Positions 54,092 through 63,365 of a stretch of DNA of 64,000 nt are shown here, piece by piece. Source of the stretch: Zestomonas carbonaria (lineage in GTDB: Bacteria > Pseudomonadota > Gammaproteobacteria > Pseudomonadales > Pseudomonadaceae). The stretch lies in the NCBI RefSeq assembly GCF_904061905.1, contig NZ_CAJFCI010000077.1:121084-185083 (forward strand), given 5' to 3'. Both the position numbers and the translations under genes were made by a program. The notes beneath the pieces are model-generated. The model was not told the origin of the DNA and did not search any database. It saw only the letters and a list, made by a program, of their open reading frames with translations. Numbering within the stretch: the stretch's first letter is position 1; the number at the start of each line of letters is the position of its first letter.

Positions 54092-55051
54092 TCAAGCCAC
54101 CGCTACCACATCGAGCACGCGCTGTACCACACGGTCCTGGTCGATGCCGGCGGCTTCCGCTTCGAAGGAGAGGATGATCCGGTGGCGCAGCACGTCGAAC
54201 AGCATCGCCTGGATGTCCTCGGGGCTGACGAAGTCGCGGCCGGCCAGCCAGGCGTGGGCGCGTGCGCAGCGGTCGAGGGCGATGGAGCCGCGCGGGCTGG
54301 CGCCATAGGCGATCCACTCGGCCAGTTCGGCGTCGAACTTGGCCGGCGTGCGGGTGGCCATCACCAGTTGCACCAGGTATTCCTCCACCGCATCGGCCAT
54401 GTAGAGGCCGAGGATTTCCTTGCGCGCGGCGAGGATCGCCTGCTGGCTGACCCGGCGTTCCGGCTTGGTCTCGCCGTTGAGCGCATCGCCGCGCGCCTGC
54501 TGGAGGATCTTGCGTTCCACCGAGGCGTCCGGGAAGCCGATCTTCACGTGCAGCAGGAAACGGTCGAGCTGCGCTTCCGGCAGCGGGTAGGTGCCTTCCT
54601 GCTCGATCGGGTTCTGGGTCGCCATCACCATGAACAGCGCGGACAGGTCGTAGGTCGAGCGGCCGACCGACACCTGGCGCTCGGCCATGGCTTCGAGCAG
54701 CGCCGATTGCACCTTGGCCGGGGCGCGGTTGATTTCGTCGGCCAGCACCAGGTTGTGGAAGATCGGCCCCTGCTGGAACACGAAGCTGCCGGTTTCCGGG
54801 CGGTAGATCTCGGTGCCGGTGATGTCCGCCGGCAGCAGGTCGGGGGTGAACTGGATGCGATGGAACTCCGCCTCGATGCCTTCGGCCAGCTCCTTGATCG
54901 CCTTGGTCTTGGCCAGCCCGGGCGCGCCCTCCACGAGCAGATGGCCGTCGGCGAGGAGGGCGATCAGCAGGCGGTCGATGAGCTTTTCCTGGCCGAGGAT
55001 CTGGGTCGCCAGGAAGTTGCGCAAGGTCACGAGGGCGTCACGGTGTTCCAT
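54092..55051 (-). CDS. MoxR-family AAA+ ATPase
   Basis: A 319-residue AAA+ ATPase. Walker A is GAPGLAKT (near residues 39-46), Walker B is LVLADEINRAPAK, sensor motifs ATQNPIEQEGTYPLPEAQLD are present, and the C-terminal helical domain ends in RHRIILSFEAEA. MoxR ATPases act with vWA proteins as metal-insertion or maturation chaperones. It is first in the operon that continues through DUF58, DUF4381, two vWA proteins and BatD. Confidence 0.93.
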   Translation of the reverse strand: MEHRDALVTLRNFLATQILGQEKLIDRLLIALLADGHLLVEGAPGLAKTKAIKELAEGIEAEFHRIQFTPDLLPADITGTEIYRPETGSFVFQQGPIFHNLVLADEINRAPAKVQSALLEAMAERQVSVGRSTYDLSALFMVMATQNPIEQEGTYPLPEAQLDRFLLHVKIGFPDASVERKILQQARGDALNGETKPERRVSQQAILAARKEILGLYMADAVEEYLVQLVMATRTPAKFDAELAEWIAYGASPRGSIALDRCARAHAWLAGRDFVSPEDIQAMLFDVLRHRIILSFEAEAAGIDQDRVVQRVLDVVAVA

Positions 55052-55168
55052 CGGGGAGGGTCCTGAAATGCTGGGTCAGCGTGGGCTGCCGGGTCGGTTA
55101 CTTTAATCGATTGCACCGGCCCCGACTAATCGCCTGTTCCACACTTCTCAGTCATTCCAGACTCCGCG

Positions 55169-55459
55169 ATGGAGCGGTGTTTCAACTCGTCACTTCTCCT
55201 GGCGTCCAGTATCACCGCCCGTTTCCCGATGACCCATGGCACGCCCGTGCACATCGGCGATCCGGCGCTGATCGGCATCCGCGACCTGCAGTCGCCCGAC
55301 TACGGCGATCCCGCGCCGCTGGCCGAGGACGAGATTCCCGTGTTCTGGGCCTGTGGCGTGACCCCGCAGGCGGTGCTCGGCGAAGCCGAGCCGGAGTTGT
55401 TCATCACCCATGCGCCCGGTTGCATGCTGGTAACCGATCGCCTCTACAGTCAGCTCTGA
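55169..55459 (+). pseudogene. C-terminal fragment of a D-glutamate cyclase-like (DUF1445) protein
   Basis: A 96-residue frame. It aligns by eye with only the C-terminal third of DUF1445/D-glutamate cyclase proteins: ITARFPMTHGTPVHIGDP, IPVFWACGVTPQ and FITHAPGCMLVTD. Full-length relatives are about 260 residues, so about two thirds are missing. Similarity starts before the internal ATG (55229), so the fragment either uses an upstream start or is a remnant. Whether it is expressed is unknown. Confidence 0.65.
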
Positions 55460-55647
55460 GAACCGGCGATGAACGAATATGTCGCAGCCTCGCAAGCCCG
55501 CCGGATGGCGGCTCGCTAAGCTGTTCGTGACTCTTTGGTCGACTCGCGTACCGTCGGTTCCGGCGTCACCTAGACTGCTTGGAACCCGGGGCGCCGGGCC
55601 TTGCCATCGGTGCTTCCCGAACAACTAAAGTCCAGCGGAGTATCAGC

Positions 55648-58600
55648 ATGTCGTTCTTCACCGCAGCCAGCAAAGCCGACTTCCAGCATCAACTGCAAGC
55701 GGCGCTGGCTCAGCACGTCAGCGAACAGGCGTTGCCACAAGTGAACCTGTTCGCCGAGCAGTTCTTCGGCATTGTCGCCCTCGACGAACTCACCCAGCGC
55801 CGCCTGTCCGACCTGGTTGGCTGCACCCTGGCGGCCTGGCGGCTGCTCGAGCGCTTCGACCCGGCGCAGCCGCTGGTACAGGTGTTCAACCCGGACTACG
55901 AGAAGCACGGCTGGCAATCGACGCACACCGCGATCCAGGTGCTGCACCCGGACATCCCGTTCCTGGTCGACTCGGTGCGCATCGAGGTGAACCGTCGCGG
56001 CCACAGCATCCACACCCTGCAGAGCAGCGTGCTCAGCGTGCGCCGCAACAAGAAGGGCGAAGTGCTGGAGATCCTTCCCAAGGGCACCACTGGCAAGGAC
56101 ATCACCCAGGAGTCGCTGATCTTCCTGGAGATCGACCGTTGCGCCAGCAGCGGCGAGCTGCGCGCCCTGGAGAGCGGCCTGCTGGAAGTGCTCGGCGACG
56201 TGCGCCTGACGGTCGCCGACTTCGAGCCGATGAAGGCCAAGGCCGAGGAACTGCTCGCCTGGCTGGGCAAGGCCAGGCTCAAGGTGGACAAGGCCGAGCT
56301 GGCCGAGATCAAGGTGTACCTCGAATGGCTGCTGGACAACCACTTCACCTTCCTCGGCTATGAGGAGTTCACCGTCCACGACGAGGAGGACGGCGGCTAC
56401 ATCCAGTACGATGAAAGCTCGCTGCTGGGCCTCTCCAAGCGCCTGCGCACCGGCCTCGGCAAGAACGACCTGCACATCGAGTCCTACGCGGTGGACTACC
56501 TGCGCGAGCCGGTGCTGCTGTCCTTCGCCAAGGCCGCCATGCCCAGCCGCGTGCATCGCCCGGCCTACCCGGACTTCGTGTCGATCCGCGCCCTGGACGC
56601 CAAGGGCAAGGTGGTCAAGGAGTGCCGCTTCCTCGGCATCTACACCTCTTCCGTGTACGCCGAGAGCGTCAGGCGCATTCCTTATATCCGGCACAAGGTG
56701 GACGAAGTGTTCCGCCGCTCCGGCTTCAATCCCAAGGGGCACCTGGGCAAGGAACTGGAGCAGGTGCTGGAGGTGCTGCCGCGCGACGACCTGTTCCAGA
56801 CCCCGGTGGACGACCTGTTCAACACCGCCATGGCCATCGTGCAGATCCAGGAGCGCAACAAGCTGCGCGTGTTCCTGCGCATGGACCCCTACGGCCGCTT
56901 CGTCTACGCCCTGGCCTACGTGCCGCGCGACGTGTATTCCACCGAGACGCGGCTGCGCATCCAGCAGGTGCTGGTCGAGCGGCTGCGGGCCACCGACTGC
57001 GAGTTCTGGACCTATTTCTCCGAGTCGGTGCTGGCGCGCGTGCAGTTCATCCTCCGCGTCGATCCGAAGACCAAGCTGGACATCGACCCGCAGCAGCTCG
57101 AACGCGAAGTGGTCCAGGCCTGCCGCTCGTGGAAGGACGACTACGCCGGGCTGGTCATCGAGAGCTTCGGCGAGGCCAAGGGCACCCGCATCCTGGCCGA
57201 CTTCCCGCGCAGCTTCCCGGCCGGCTACCGCGAGCGCTTCGCCGCGCCCTCGGCGGTGGTCGACATGAAGCACCTGCTCAGCCTGTCCGACGCCCGCCCG
57301 CTGGTGATGAGCTTCTACCAGCCGCTGGCCAGCGACGGCCAGCAACTGCACTGCAAGCTGTACCACGCCGACACGCCGCTGGCGCTCTCCGACGTGCTGC
57401 CGATCCTCGAGAACCTCGGCCTGCGCGTGCTCGGCGAGTTCCCCTATCGGTTGCAGCAGAAGAACGGCCGCGAATTCTGGATTCACGACTTCGCCTTCAC
57501 CTATGCCGAGGGCCTGGACCTCGACATCCAGCAGCTCAACGACACCTTCCAGGAAGCCTTCGTGCAGATCGTCGGCGGCGCCGCCGAGAACGACGGCTTC
57601 AACCGCCTGGTGCTGACCGCGGCGATGCCCTGGCGCGACGTCGCCCTGCTGCGTGCCTACGCCCGCTACCTCAAGCAGATCCGCCTGGGCTTCGACCTGG
57701 GCTACATCGCCTCCACGCTGGTCAACCACGCCGACATCGCCAAGGAGCTGGTGCGCCTGTTCCGCACCCGTTTCTACCTGGCCCGCAAGCTCAGCGCCGA
57801 GGACCTGGCGGACAAGCAGCAGAAGCTCGAACAGGCGATCCTCGCCGCGCTGGACAACGTCGCGGTGCTCAACGAGGACCGCATCCTGCGGCGCTACCTG
57901 GACTTGATCAAGGCCACCCTGCGCACCAACTTCTACCAGACCGGCGCCGACGGCCAGCCGAAGGGCTACTTCAGCTTCAAGCTCGATCCGCGCGCCATCC
58001 CGGAAATCCCCCGGCCGGTGCCGAAGTTCGAGGTCTTCGTCTACTCGCCTCGGGTGGAGGGCGTGCACTTGCGCTTCGGCGACGTGGCGCGCGGCGGCCT
58101 GCGCTGGTCGGACCGCGAGGAGGACTACCGCACCGAAGTGCTCGGCCTGGTCAAGGCCCAGCAGGTGAAGAACGCGGTGATCGTGCCGGTCGGCGCCAAG
58201 GGCGGTTTCGTGCCGCGTCGCCTGCCGGCCGGCGGTTCCCGTGACGAGATCCAGGCCGAGGCCATCGCCTGCTACCGCCTGTTCATTAGCGGCCTGCTGG
58301 ACATCACCGACAACCTCAAGGAAGGCCAGGTGGTGCCACCGGCCAACGTGGTGCGCCACGACCCGGACGACCCCTACCTGGTGGTGGCCGCCGACAAGGG
58401 CACCGCGACCTTCTCCGACATCGCCAACGGCATCGCCCTCGACTATGGCTTCTGGCTCGGCGACGCCTTCGCCTCCGGCGGCTCGGCCGGTTACGACCAC
58501 AAGGGCATGGGCATCACCGCCAAGGGCGCCTGGGTTTCGGTGCAGCGCCACTTCCTCGAGCGCGGCATCGACGTGCAGAAGGACAACATCACGGTGATCG

Positions 58601-60510
58601 GCATTGGCGACATGGCCGGCGACGTGTTCGGCAACGGCATGCTGCTGTCCGAGTCGCTGCAACTGGTGGCCGCCTTCAACCACCTGCACATCTTCATCGA
58701 TCCCAATCCCGATCCGGCGAAGAGCTTCGCCGAGCGCAAGCGCTTGTTCGACCTGCCGCGCTCGTCCTGGGCGGACTACGATTCCAGCCTGATCTCCGCC
58801 GGCGGCGGCGTGTTCCCGCGCAGCGCCAAGAGCATCACCATCTCCCCGGAGATGAAGGCACGCTTCGACATCGCCGCCGACAAGCTGGCGCCCACCGAGC
58901 TGATCCACGCGCTGCTCAAGGCGCCGGTCGACCTGATCTGGAACGGCGGCATCGGCACCTACGTGAAGTCCAGCAAGGAAAGCCACGCCGACGTCGGCGA
59001 CAAGGCCAACGACGGCCTGCGGGTGAACGGCAACGAACTGCGCGCCAAGGTGGTGGGCGAGGGCGGCAATCTGGGGATGACCCAGCTCGGCCGCGTCGAG
59101 TTCGGCCTCAACGGCGGGGCGAGCAACACCGACTTCATCGACAACGCCGGCGGGGTGGACTGCTCCGACCACGAGGTCAACATCAAGATCCTCCTCAACG
59201 AGATCGTCGCCAGCGGCGACATGACCGGCAAGCAGCGCAACCAGTTGCTCGCCGAGATGACCGACGCGGTGTCCGGCCTGGTGCTCGGCAACAACTACAA
59301 GCAGACCCAGGCGCTGTCCCTGGCCCAGCGCCGCGCCCGCGAGCGCAGCGGCGAGTACAAGCGGCTGATCGCCGCCCTGGAGGCGGCCGGCAAGCTCGAC
59401 CGCGCGCTGGAGTTCCTGCCCAGCGACGAGGAACTCAACGAGCGCGCCGCCAGCGGCCAGGGCCTGACCCGGCCGGAGCTGTCGGTGCTGATCTCCTACA
59501 GCAAGATCGACCTCAAGGAAGCGCTGATCAAATCCCAGGTGCCGGACGATGCCTACCTGCTGCGCGACATGGAAACCGCCTTCCCGCCATTGCTGGCGCA
59601 GAAGTACGGCGAGGCCATGCGCCGCCATCGCCTGAAACGCGAGATCGTCAGCACGCAGATCGCCAACGATCTGGTCAACCACATGGGCATCACCTTCGTG
59701 CAGCGCCTCAAGGAGTCCACCGGGCAGAGCGCGGCCAACGTCGCCGGTGCCTACGTGATCGTCCGCGACATCTTCCACCTGCCGCACTGGTTCCGGCAGA
59801 TCGAGGCGCTGGACGCCAAGGTGTCGGCCGACGTGCAACTGCAACTGATGGAAGAGCTGATGCGTCTCGGCCGGCGCGCCACCCGCTGGTTCCTGCGCAG
59901 CCGCCGCGACGATCTGGACGCCGGTCGCGACGTCGCCCACTTCGGCCCGCAGGTGGCGGCGCTGGGCCTGAAGCTCAACGAACTGCTCGAAGGGCCGACC
60001 CTGGAGCAGTGGCAGGCGCGCTACCAGGCCTTCGTCGATGCCGGCGTGCCCGAGCTGCTGGCGCGCATGGTGGCGGGGGTCAGCCACCTGTACACGCTGC
60101 TGCCGATCATCGAGGCCGCGGACGTCACCGGCCAGCCCGCCGCCGACGTGGCCAAGGCGCACTTCGCGGTGGGCAGTGCCCTGGAGCTGAGCTGGTACCT
60201 GCAGCAGATCACCAACCTGCCGGTGGACAACAACTGGCAGGCACTGGCGCGCGAAGGCTTCCGCGACGAACTGGACTGGCAGCAACGGGCGATCACCATC
60301 TCGGTACTGCAGATGGCCGACGGCCCGGCGGCCATCGAGGAGCGGCTGGAGTCCTGGCTGGAGCAGCACAAGCCACTGGTCGAGCGCTGGCGCCTGATGC
60401 TCAACGAGCTGCGCGCCACCAGCGGCACCGACTACGCCATGTACGCGGTCGCCAACCGCGAACTGCTCGACCTGGCGCAGAGCCCGCAGCGCGGGGTGTG
60501 CATTCCCTGA
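55648..60510 (+). CDS. gdhB: NAD-specific glutamate dehydrogenase, large 180-kDa type
   Basis: GdhB deaminates glutamate to 2-oxoglutarate with NAD, the catabolic enzyme for arginine and glutamate use. From ATG 55648, which has an AGCGGAG site, it has 1620 residues, the size expected for the P. aeruginosa enzyme. It has a long N-terminal ACT-like regulatory part, the catalytic core around residues 800-1150 (GDVARGGLRWSDREEDYRTE, VPVGAKGGFVP, GIGDMAGDVFGNGML, VGEGGNLGMTQLGR) and a helical C-terminal region. An in-frame start 23 codons earlier is less likely. Confidence 0.96.
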   Translation: MSFFTAASKADFQHQLQAALAQHVSEQALPQVNLFAEQFFGIVALDELTQRRLSDLVGCTLAAWRLLERFDPAQPLVQVFNPDYEKHGWQSTHTAIQVLHPDIPFLVDSVRIEVNRRGHSIHTLQSSVLSVRRNKKGEVLEILPKGTTGKDITQESLIFLEIDRCASSGELRALESGLLEVLGDVRLTVADFEPMKAKAEELLAWLGKARLKVDKAELAEIKVYLEWLLDNHFTFLGYEEFTVHDEEDGGYIQYDESSLLGLSKRLRTGLGKNDLHIESYAVDYLREPVLLSFAKAAMPSRVHRPAYPDFVSIRALDAKGKVVKECRFLGIYTSSVYAESVRRIPYIRHKVDEVFRRSGFNPKGHLGKELEQVLEVLPRDDLFQTPVDDLFNTAMAIVQIQERNKLRVFLRMDPYGRFVYALAYVPRDVYSTETRLRIQQVLVERLRATDCEFWTYFSESVLARVQFILRVDPKTKLDIDPQQLEREVVQACRSWKDDYAGLVIESFGEAKGTRILADFPRSFPAGYRERFAAPSAVVDMKHLLSLSDARPLVMSFYQPLASDGQQLHCKLYHADTPLALSDVLPILENLGLRVLGEFPYRLQQKNGREFWIHDFAFTYAEGLDLDIQQLNDTFQEAFVQIVGGAAENDGFNRLVLTAAMPWRDVALLRAYARYLKQIRLGFDLGYIASTLVNHADIAKELVRLFRTRFYLARKLSAEDLADKQQKLEQAILAALDNVAVLNEDRILRRYLDLIKATLRTNFYQTGADGQPKGYFSFKLDPRAIPEIPRPVPKFEVFVYSPRVEGVHLRFGDVARGGLRWSDREEDYRTEVLGLVKAQQVKNAVIVPVGAKGGFVPRRLPAGGSRDEIQAEAIACYRLFISGLLDITDNLKEGQVVPPANVVRHDPDDPYLVVAADKGTATFSDIANGIALDYGFWLGDAFASGGSAGYDHKGMGITAKGAWVSVQRHFLERGIDVQKDNITVIGIGDMAGDVFGNGMLLSESLQLVAAFNHLHIFIDPNPDPAKSFAERKRLFDLPRSSWADYDSSLISAGGGVFPRSAKSITISPEMKARFDIAADKLAPTELIHALLKAPVDLIWNGGIGTYVKSSKESHADVGDKANDGLRVNGNELRAKVVGEGGNLGMTQLGRVEFGLNGGASNTDFIDNAGGVDCSDHEVNIKILLNEIVASGDMTGKQRNQLLAEMTDAVSGLVLGNNYKQTQALSLAQRRARERSGEYKRLIAALEAAGKLDRALEFLPSDEELNERAASGQGLTRPELSVLISYSKIDLKEALIKSQVPDDAYLLRDMETAFPPLLAQKYGEAMRRHRLKREIVSTQIANDLVNHMGITFVQRLKESTGQSAANVAGAYVIVRDIFHLPHWFRQIEALDAKVSADVQLQLMEELMRLGRRATRWFLRSRRDDLDAGRDVAHFGPQVAALGLKLNELLEGPTLEQWQARYQAFVDAGVPELLARMVAGVSHLYTLLPIIEAADVTGQPAADVAKAHFAVGSALELSWYLQQITNLPVDNNWQALAREGFRDELDWQQRAITISVLQMADGPAAIEERLESWLEQHKPLVERWRLMLNELRATSGTDYAMYAVANRELLDLAQSPQRGVCIP

Positions 60511-60531
60511 GCCCGCCTTGATGCCCTGGCA

Positions 60532-60559
60532 CGCCGCTCACCGATGGCGGTGAGCGGCG
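60532..60559. terminator. Hairpin after gdhB
   Basis: A perfect 12-bp stem, CGCCGCTCACCG / CGGTGAGCGGCG, with the loop ATGG, 21 bp after the gdhB stop. There is no T run, so intrinsic termination is uncertain. It sits between convergent genes. Confidence 0.6.
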
Positions 60560-60685
60560 CGGGCTGCGGCGACCGATCAGGTTCCCGGACGGCCCGCATG
60601 CCGTCTTCCTCGCGCGGGCCGATGCTCGGGGGAGGAGAGGCACTTCCGGGGCAGGTTCAGTGGAGCGGCGACGTGGCGGTGCTCG

Positions 60686-61621
60686 CTACCCTTCGGACTG
60701 GCTGCTGTCGGCGGCGCGGGCGGGCACAGGAGGCAGGGGGCAGAGGGTGTCGATATCGGGGAAACGCTTGCTGGGATCAGTACGTACTTGCTCAAGGAGT
60801 TTGTAGTAGCACGCGGCAAGTCCGGGATCTTTATTGAGGCCGTTTTCGCCAGCTTCGAACATTGAGTAAATCCGGTACAGACTGGCCTTGTGCCCCAACG
60901 CGGCAGCTTTCTGGAAATACAACAAGGCTGTATGTGTGTCCTGTTCACCAGGCTTGCCAATCAGATATTCCATTCCCAAGGCATGACCTGCTTCGGCCAA
61001 ATCCTGCGCTAGAGCGCATTCGAGCATCTGTTTGCCGATATTTTTCCCCCGGGTGCGTTCGGGCTCAGGCAGTCGAGCAAAGGCTCTTCGAAGCTCATCG
61101 CCGATAGCCCATTGTCCATACCGGTTGCCAAGATCGGCGGACTTGCGGAAATAACTGAGTGCCGCGACCTTGTCCTGCTTCACCCCGATCCCCTGTTGCA
61201 GCATTACCCCCATCAGGTAATAGGCATGCGGGGCTTTCAGTTGCATCGCCTTTTCCACCAGGTCCAGCGCCTTGCCTTCGTTCCTGGGGACGCCAGTGCC
61301 GTGGACGTACAGCCCGGCCAGATTGAGCATGGCCTTGTAGTGGCCGCGCTCGCTGGCTTGCTGGTACAGGCGGACCATTTCCGCATCGTTGGCTTCGTTG
61401 TCTTGCTTCTCGTAGGCGCGGGCCTGCTGGAACCAGATATCGGCCTCGGGGTCGAGTGGCGGATTCTGCTCCTGGGTACAAGTGAACTGCAGGGACTTCC
61501 AGTCGATAGAGTGAATATCCATGTCTTTTTCTCCTTTCTCTTGGACACAGGCGCTTAATGTTGCAAGCAGGATAATCAGTACCCAACGGGTAATCTTGAA
61601 ACTCAGTCCATAGCCGACCAT
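60686..61621 (-). CDS. Sel1-repeat lipoprotein, candidate immunity protein for the phospholipase effector
   Basis: A 311-residue precursor with a lipoprotein signal (VLIILLATLSAC, Cys25 of the lipobox). The next residue is Val rather than Asp, so outer-membrane sorting is predicted. Several Sel1-like TPR repeats follow (AMLNLAGLYVHGTGVPRNEG, YLMGVMLQQGIGVKQDKVAA, ALLYFQKAAALGHKASLYRI). It overlaps the 3' end of the phospholipase D gene by 19 bp. Sel1-type periplasmic proteins are known immunity partners of Tle5 phospholipase effectors; the role here is inferred. GC content is visibly lower than in its neighbours, suggesting transfer. Confidence 0.85.
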   Translation of the reverse strand: MVGYGLSFKITRWVLIILLATLSACVQEKGEKDMDIHSIDWKSLQFTCTQEQNPPLDPEADIWFQQARAYEKQDNEANDAEMVRLYQQASERGHYKAMLNLAGLYVHGTGVPRNEGKALDLVEKAMQLKAPHAYYLMGVMLQQGIGVKQDKVAALSYFRKSADLGNRYGQWAIGDELRRAFARLPEPERTRGKNIGKQMLECALAQDLAEAGHALGMEYLIGKPGEQDTHTALLYFQKAAALGHKASLYRIYSMFEAGENGLNKDPGLAACYYKLLEQVRTDPSKRFPDIDTLCPLPPVPARAADSSQSEG

Positions 61622-63348
61622 GCCTTCTCTCCTGGGTCATGGAAATCAATAAGGGGAGCGATCAGAGGCTGACCTCTGCTCATATATTCGGCATTGTCCT
61701 CAATGATTTTTCCCCAGCGCTCAAACTCATCCTCGATACTTTCCCGCGGCTCCCCTCCCGTATGAATCCGCCATAAATGCTCACGCCACTGCCGGGTCAG
61801 CGACGGCGAAGGGCAGGCGATATTCAGTTCGCTGTCGGTTTCCATGCTGCGCACGTTGATATTGGCCGAGCCCAGGGTGAAGAACACGTCGTCGGCCAGA
61901 AACAGCTTGGAATGCACATAGATGTCCTTGTAATCGATTTCCGACTGGCCATGGGGCGTTCCCCAGCTTTTCAGCGTGGCGACATGGATGTTCAGGCCTT
62001 CCAGGTCGTCCTTGCGCAGTTCGGCGTCGGGGTCGGGCTTGCGCTCCGTCTCCCGGTGGTACTCCGGCATGCGCTGGCCCTGGCCCAGGGCGGCGAGCAT
62101 CTCGTAGGTGTTGGTGCGGCCATGGCCGTCCGGCACGTTGGTCACCACGAAGACGTAGAAGTCCCGTTTCCAGCCTCCGCCCTTGAGCTTCCGGCGAACC
62201 TGGCGGATCAGGTCGGCCATCTCCTTGTAGCGGAAATACTGGTTCTCGAAGTACAGGTATACCCGGCCATTGCCGATGGCCAGGCGGTAGGCGTCGAGGA
62301 TGGAGCGGTCGTTTTCCTGGGACTGGGTGCGACAGATCTGCGCCATGACGCCCTGGCCATGTTCCCGTGCGGGAGCGAGGAAATCGTCGCTGGTGAGCGC
62401 CTTGCGCTTGGTGGGCCAGTCGGCCGACCTGGACCACCAACTGCCGGCCTTGTCCCAGGCGGTCATGAGGTTCTCGTTCAGGTCGTACAGCACCGGCCCG
62501 CGCACCTGGCAGGAGAGGTCCTGCCAGGGCGCGAAGCCAAGGCGGGCCTCGGAGTGGTACTCGTGGGCATCGGTGTCCCAGTAGTTGCGCAGCAGGTTGT
62601 GTCCCATCACGAAACCGATGGCATCCTCGGGGCTTTCGTAGTCCACCAGGATGACCTTCTGGTGATGGGAGGCAAAGGCCGCCAGCGCGATGGTCTGGGC
62701 CGGGCCAGCCAGGCCGCGCCGGGCAATCTGCTGGGCCGTAATGGAAGTCCGGTCGGCCAGGTTGTAGTCGCGCGTGCGGAATTCCAGGCCGGGCGGCAGG
62801 TCGGTGTACCAGTTGCGGTTATAGGCCCTGGCCTCGTCGTCGTCGCGCTGTACGCCGGCGCTGTTGTCGAGCTTGCCGCCGTAGTCGTTGAAGCCTGCCT
62901 GGCCGCCGCTACCTCCGCCGGCAGAGGTGGGGCCGACCCCGGAGCCCAGCGCGGTGCCGCCGCTGCCCATCAGGCCGTCGCCGATGATGTTGTTCTCGCC
63001 CAGGTTGGCCAGGGCATTCTTCCAGATCAGGACACGGACCTGCACGGCCGGGCCGTCCTGGCCGGTTGCCTTGCGGCGCAGCAGGTCGCCCAGGCGTTCG
63101 CCGTGGGGTGGCTTCAGGCGCATGCTGGGGTCGAAGCCCCAACTGATGATCTCCACGCTGTGCCTGGCCTTGTCGATCGCATCGTAGACCGCCGCGAACG
63201 CCATTTCGCCGTTGATCAGGGGCACGACTACGTTGGCCGGGCGCGGTGGGTATTTGGCTTGCGGGACGAACCAGGGCAGGGTCGATACGACATCGCGCTT
63301 GTTCGTCAGCGACAGGGTGAAGGTGTCGGTAGTCTCGATCAGTTCCAT
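61603..63348 (-). CDS. Phospholipase D family T6SS effector (Tle5-like)
   Basis: A 581-residue protein from ATG 63348, 17 bp after the vgrG stop; an upstream start would run inside vgrG. Both HKD catalytic motifs are present: HQKVILVD (His229, Lys231, Asp236) and HSKLFLAD (His479, Lys481, Asp486) followed by LGSANINVRS. A glycine-rich loop (about residues 126-151) interrupts the first domain. There is no signal peptide, as expected for VgrG-delivered Tle5 effectors that hydrolyse phospholipids in target cells. It is distinct from, and much shorter than, the PldA I remember. It is followed by the immunity candidate. Confidence 0.88.
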   Translation of the reverse strand: MELIETTDTFTLSLTNKRDVVSTLPWFVPQAKYPPRPANVVVPLINGEMAFAAVYDAIDKARHSVEIISWGFDPSMRLKPPHGERLGDLLRRKATGQDGPAVQVRVLIWKNALANLGENNIIGDGLMGSGGTALGSGVGPTSAGGGSGGQAGFNDYGGKLDNSAGVQRDDDEARAYNRNWYTDLPPGLEFRTRDYNLADRTSITAQQIARRGLAGPAQTIALAAFASHHQKVILVDYESPEDAIGFVMGHNLLRNYWDTDAHEYHSEARLGFAPWQDLSCQVRGPVLYDLNENLMTAWDKAGSWWSRSADWPTKRKALTSDDFLAPAREHGQGVMAQICRTQSQENDRSILDAYRLAIGNGRVYLYFENQYFRYKEMADLIRQVRRKLKGGGWKRDFYVFVVTNVPDGHGRTNTYEMLAALGQGQRMPEYHRETERKPDPDAELRKDDLEGLNIHVATLKSWGTPHGQSEIDYKDIYVHSKLFLADDVFFTLGSANINVRSMETDSELNIACPSPSLTRQWREHLWRIHTGGEPRESIEDEFERWGKIIEDNAEYMSRGQPLIAPLIDFHDPGEKAWSAMD

Positions 63349-63365
63349 GGTTCCCGTTCCTTGGA

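Noticed and set aside
55570..60369. 1599-codon open frame on the - strand opposite gdhB
   Set aside because: It is a mirror frame of a high-GC gene. It has no start signal, a low-complexity His/Leu/Val/Gln composition and no family motif, whereas the + strand frame is clearly GdhB.
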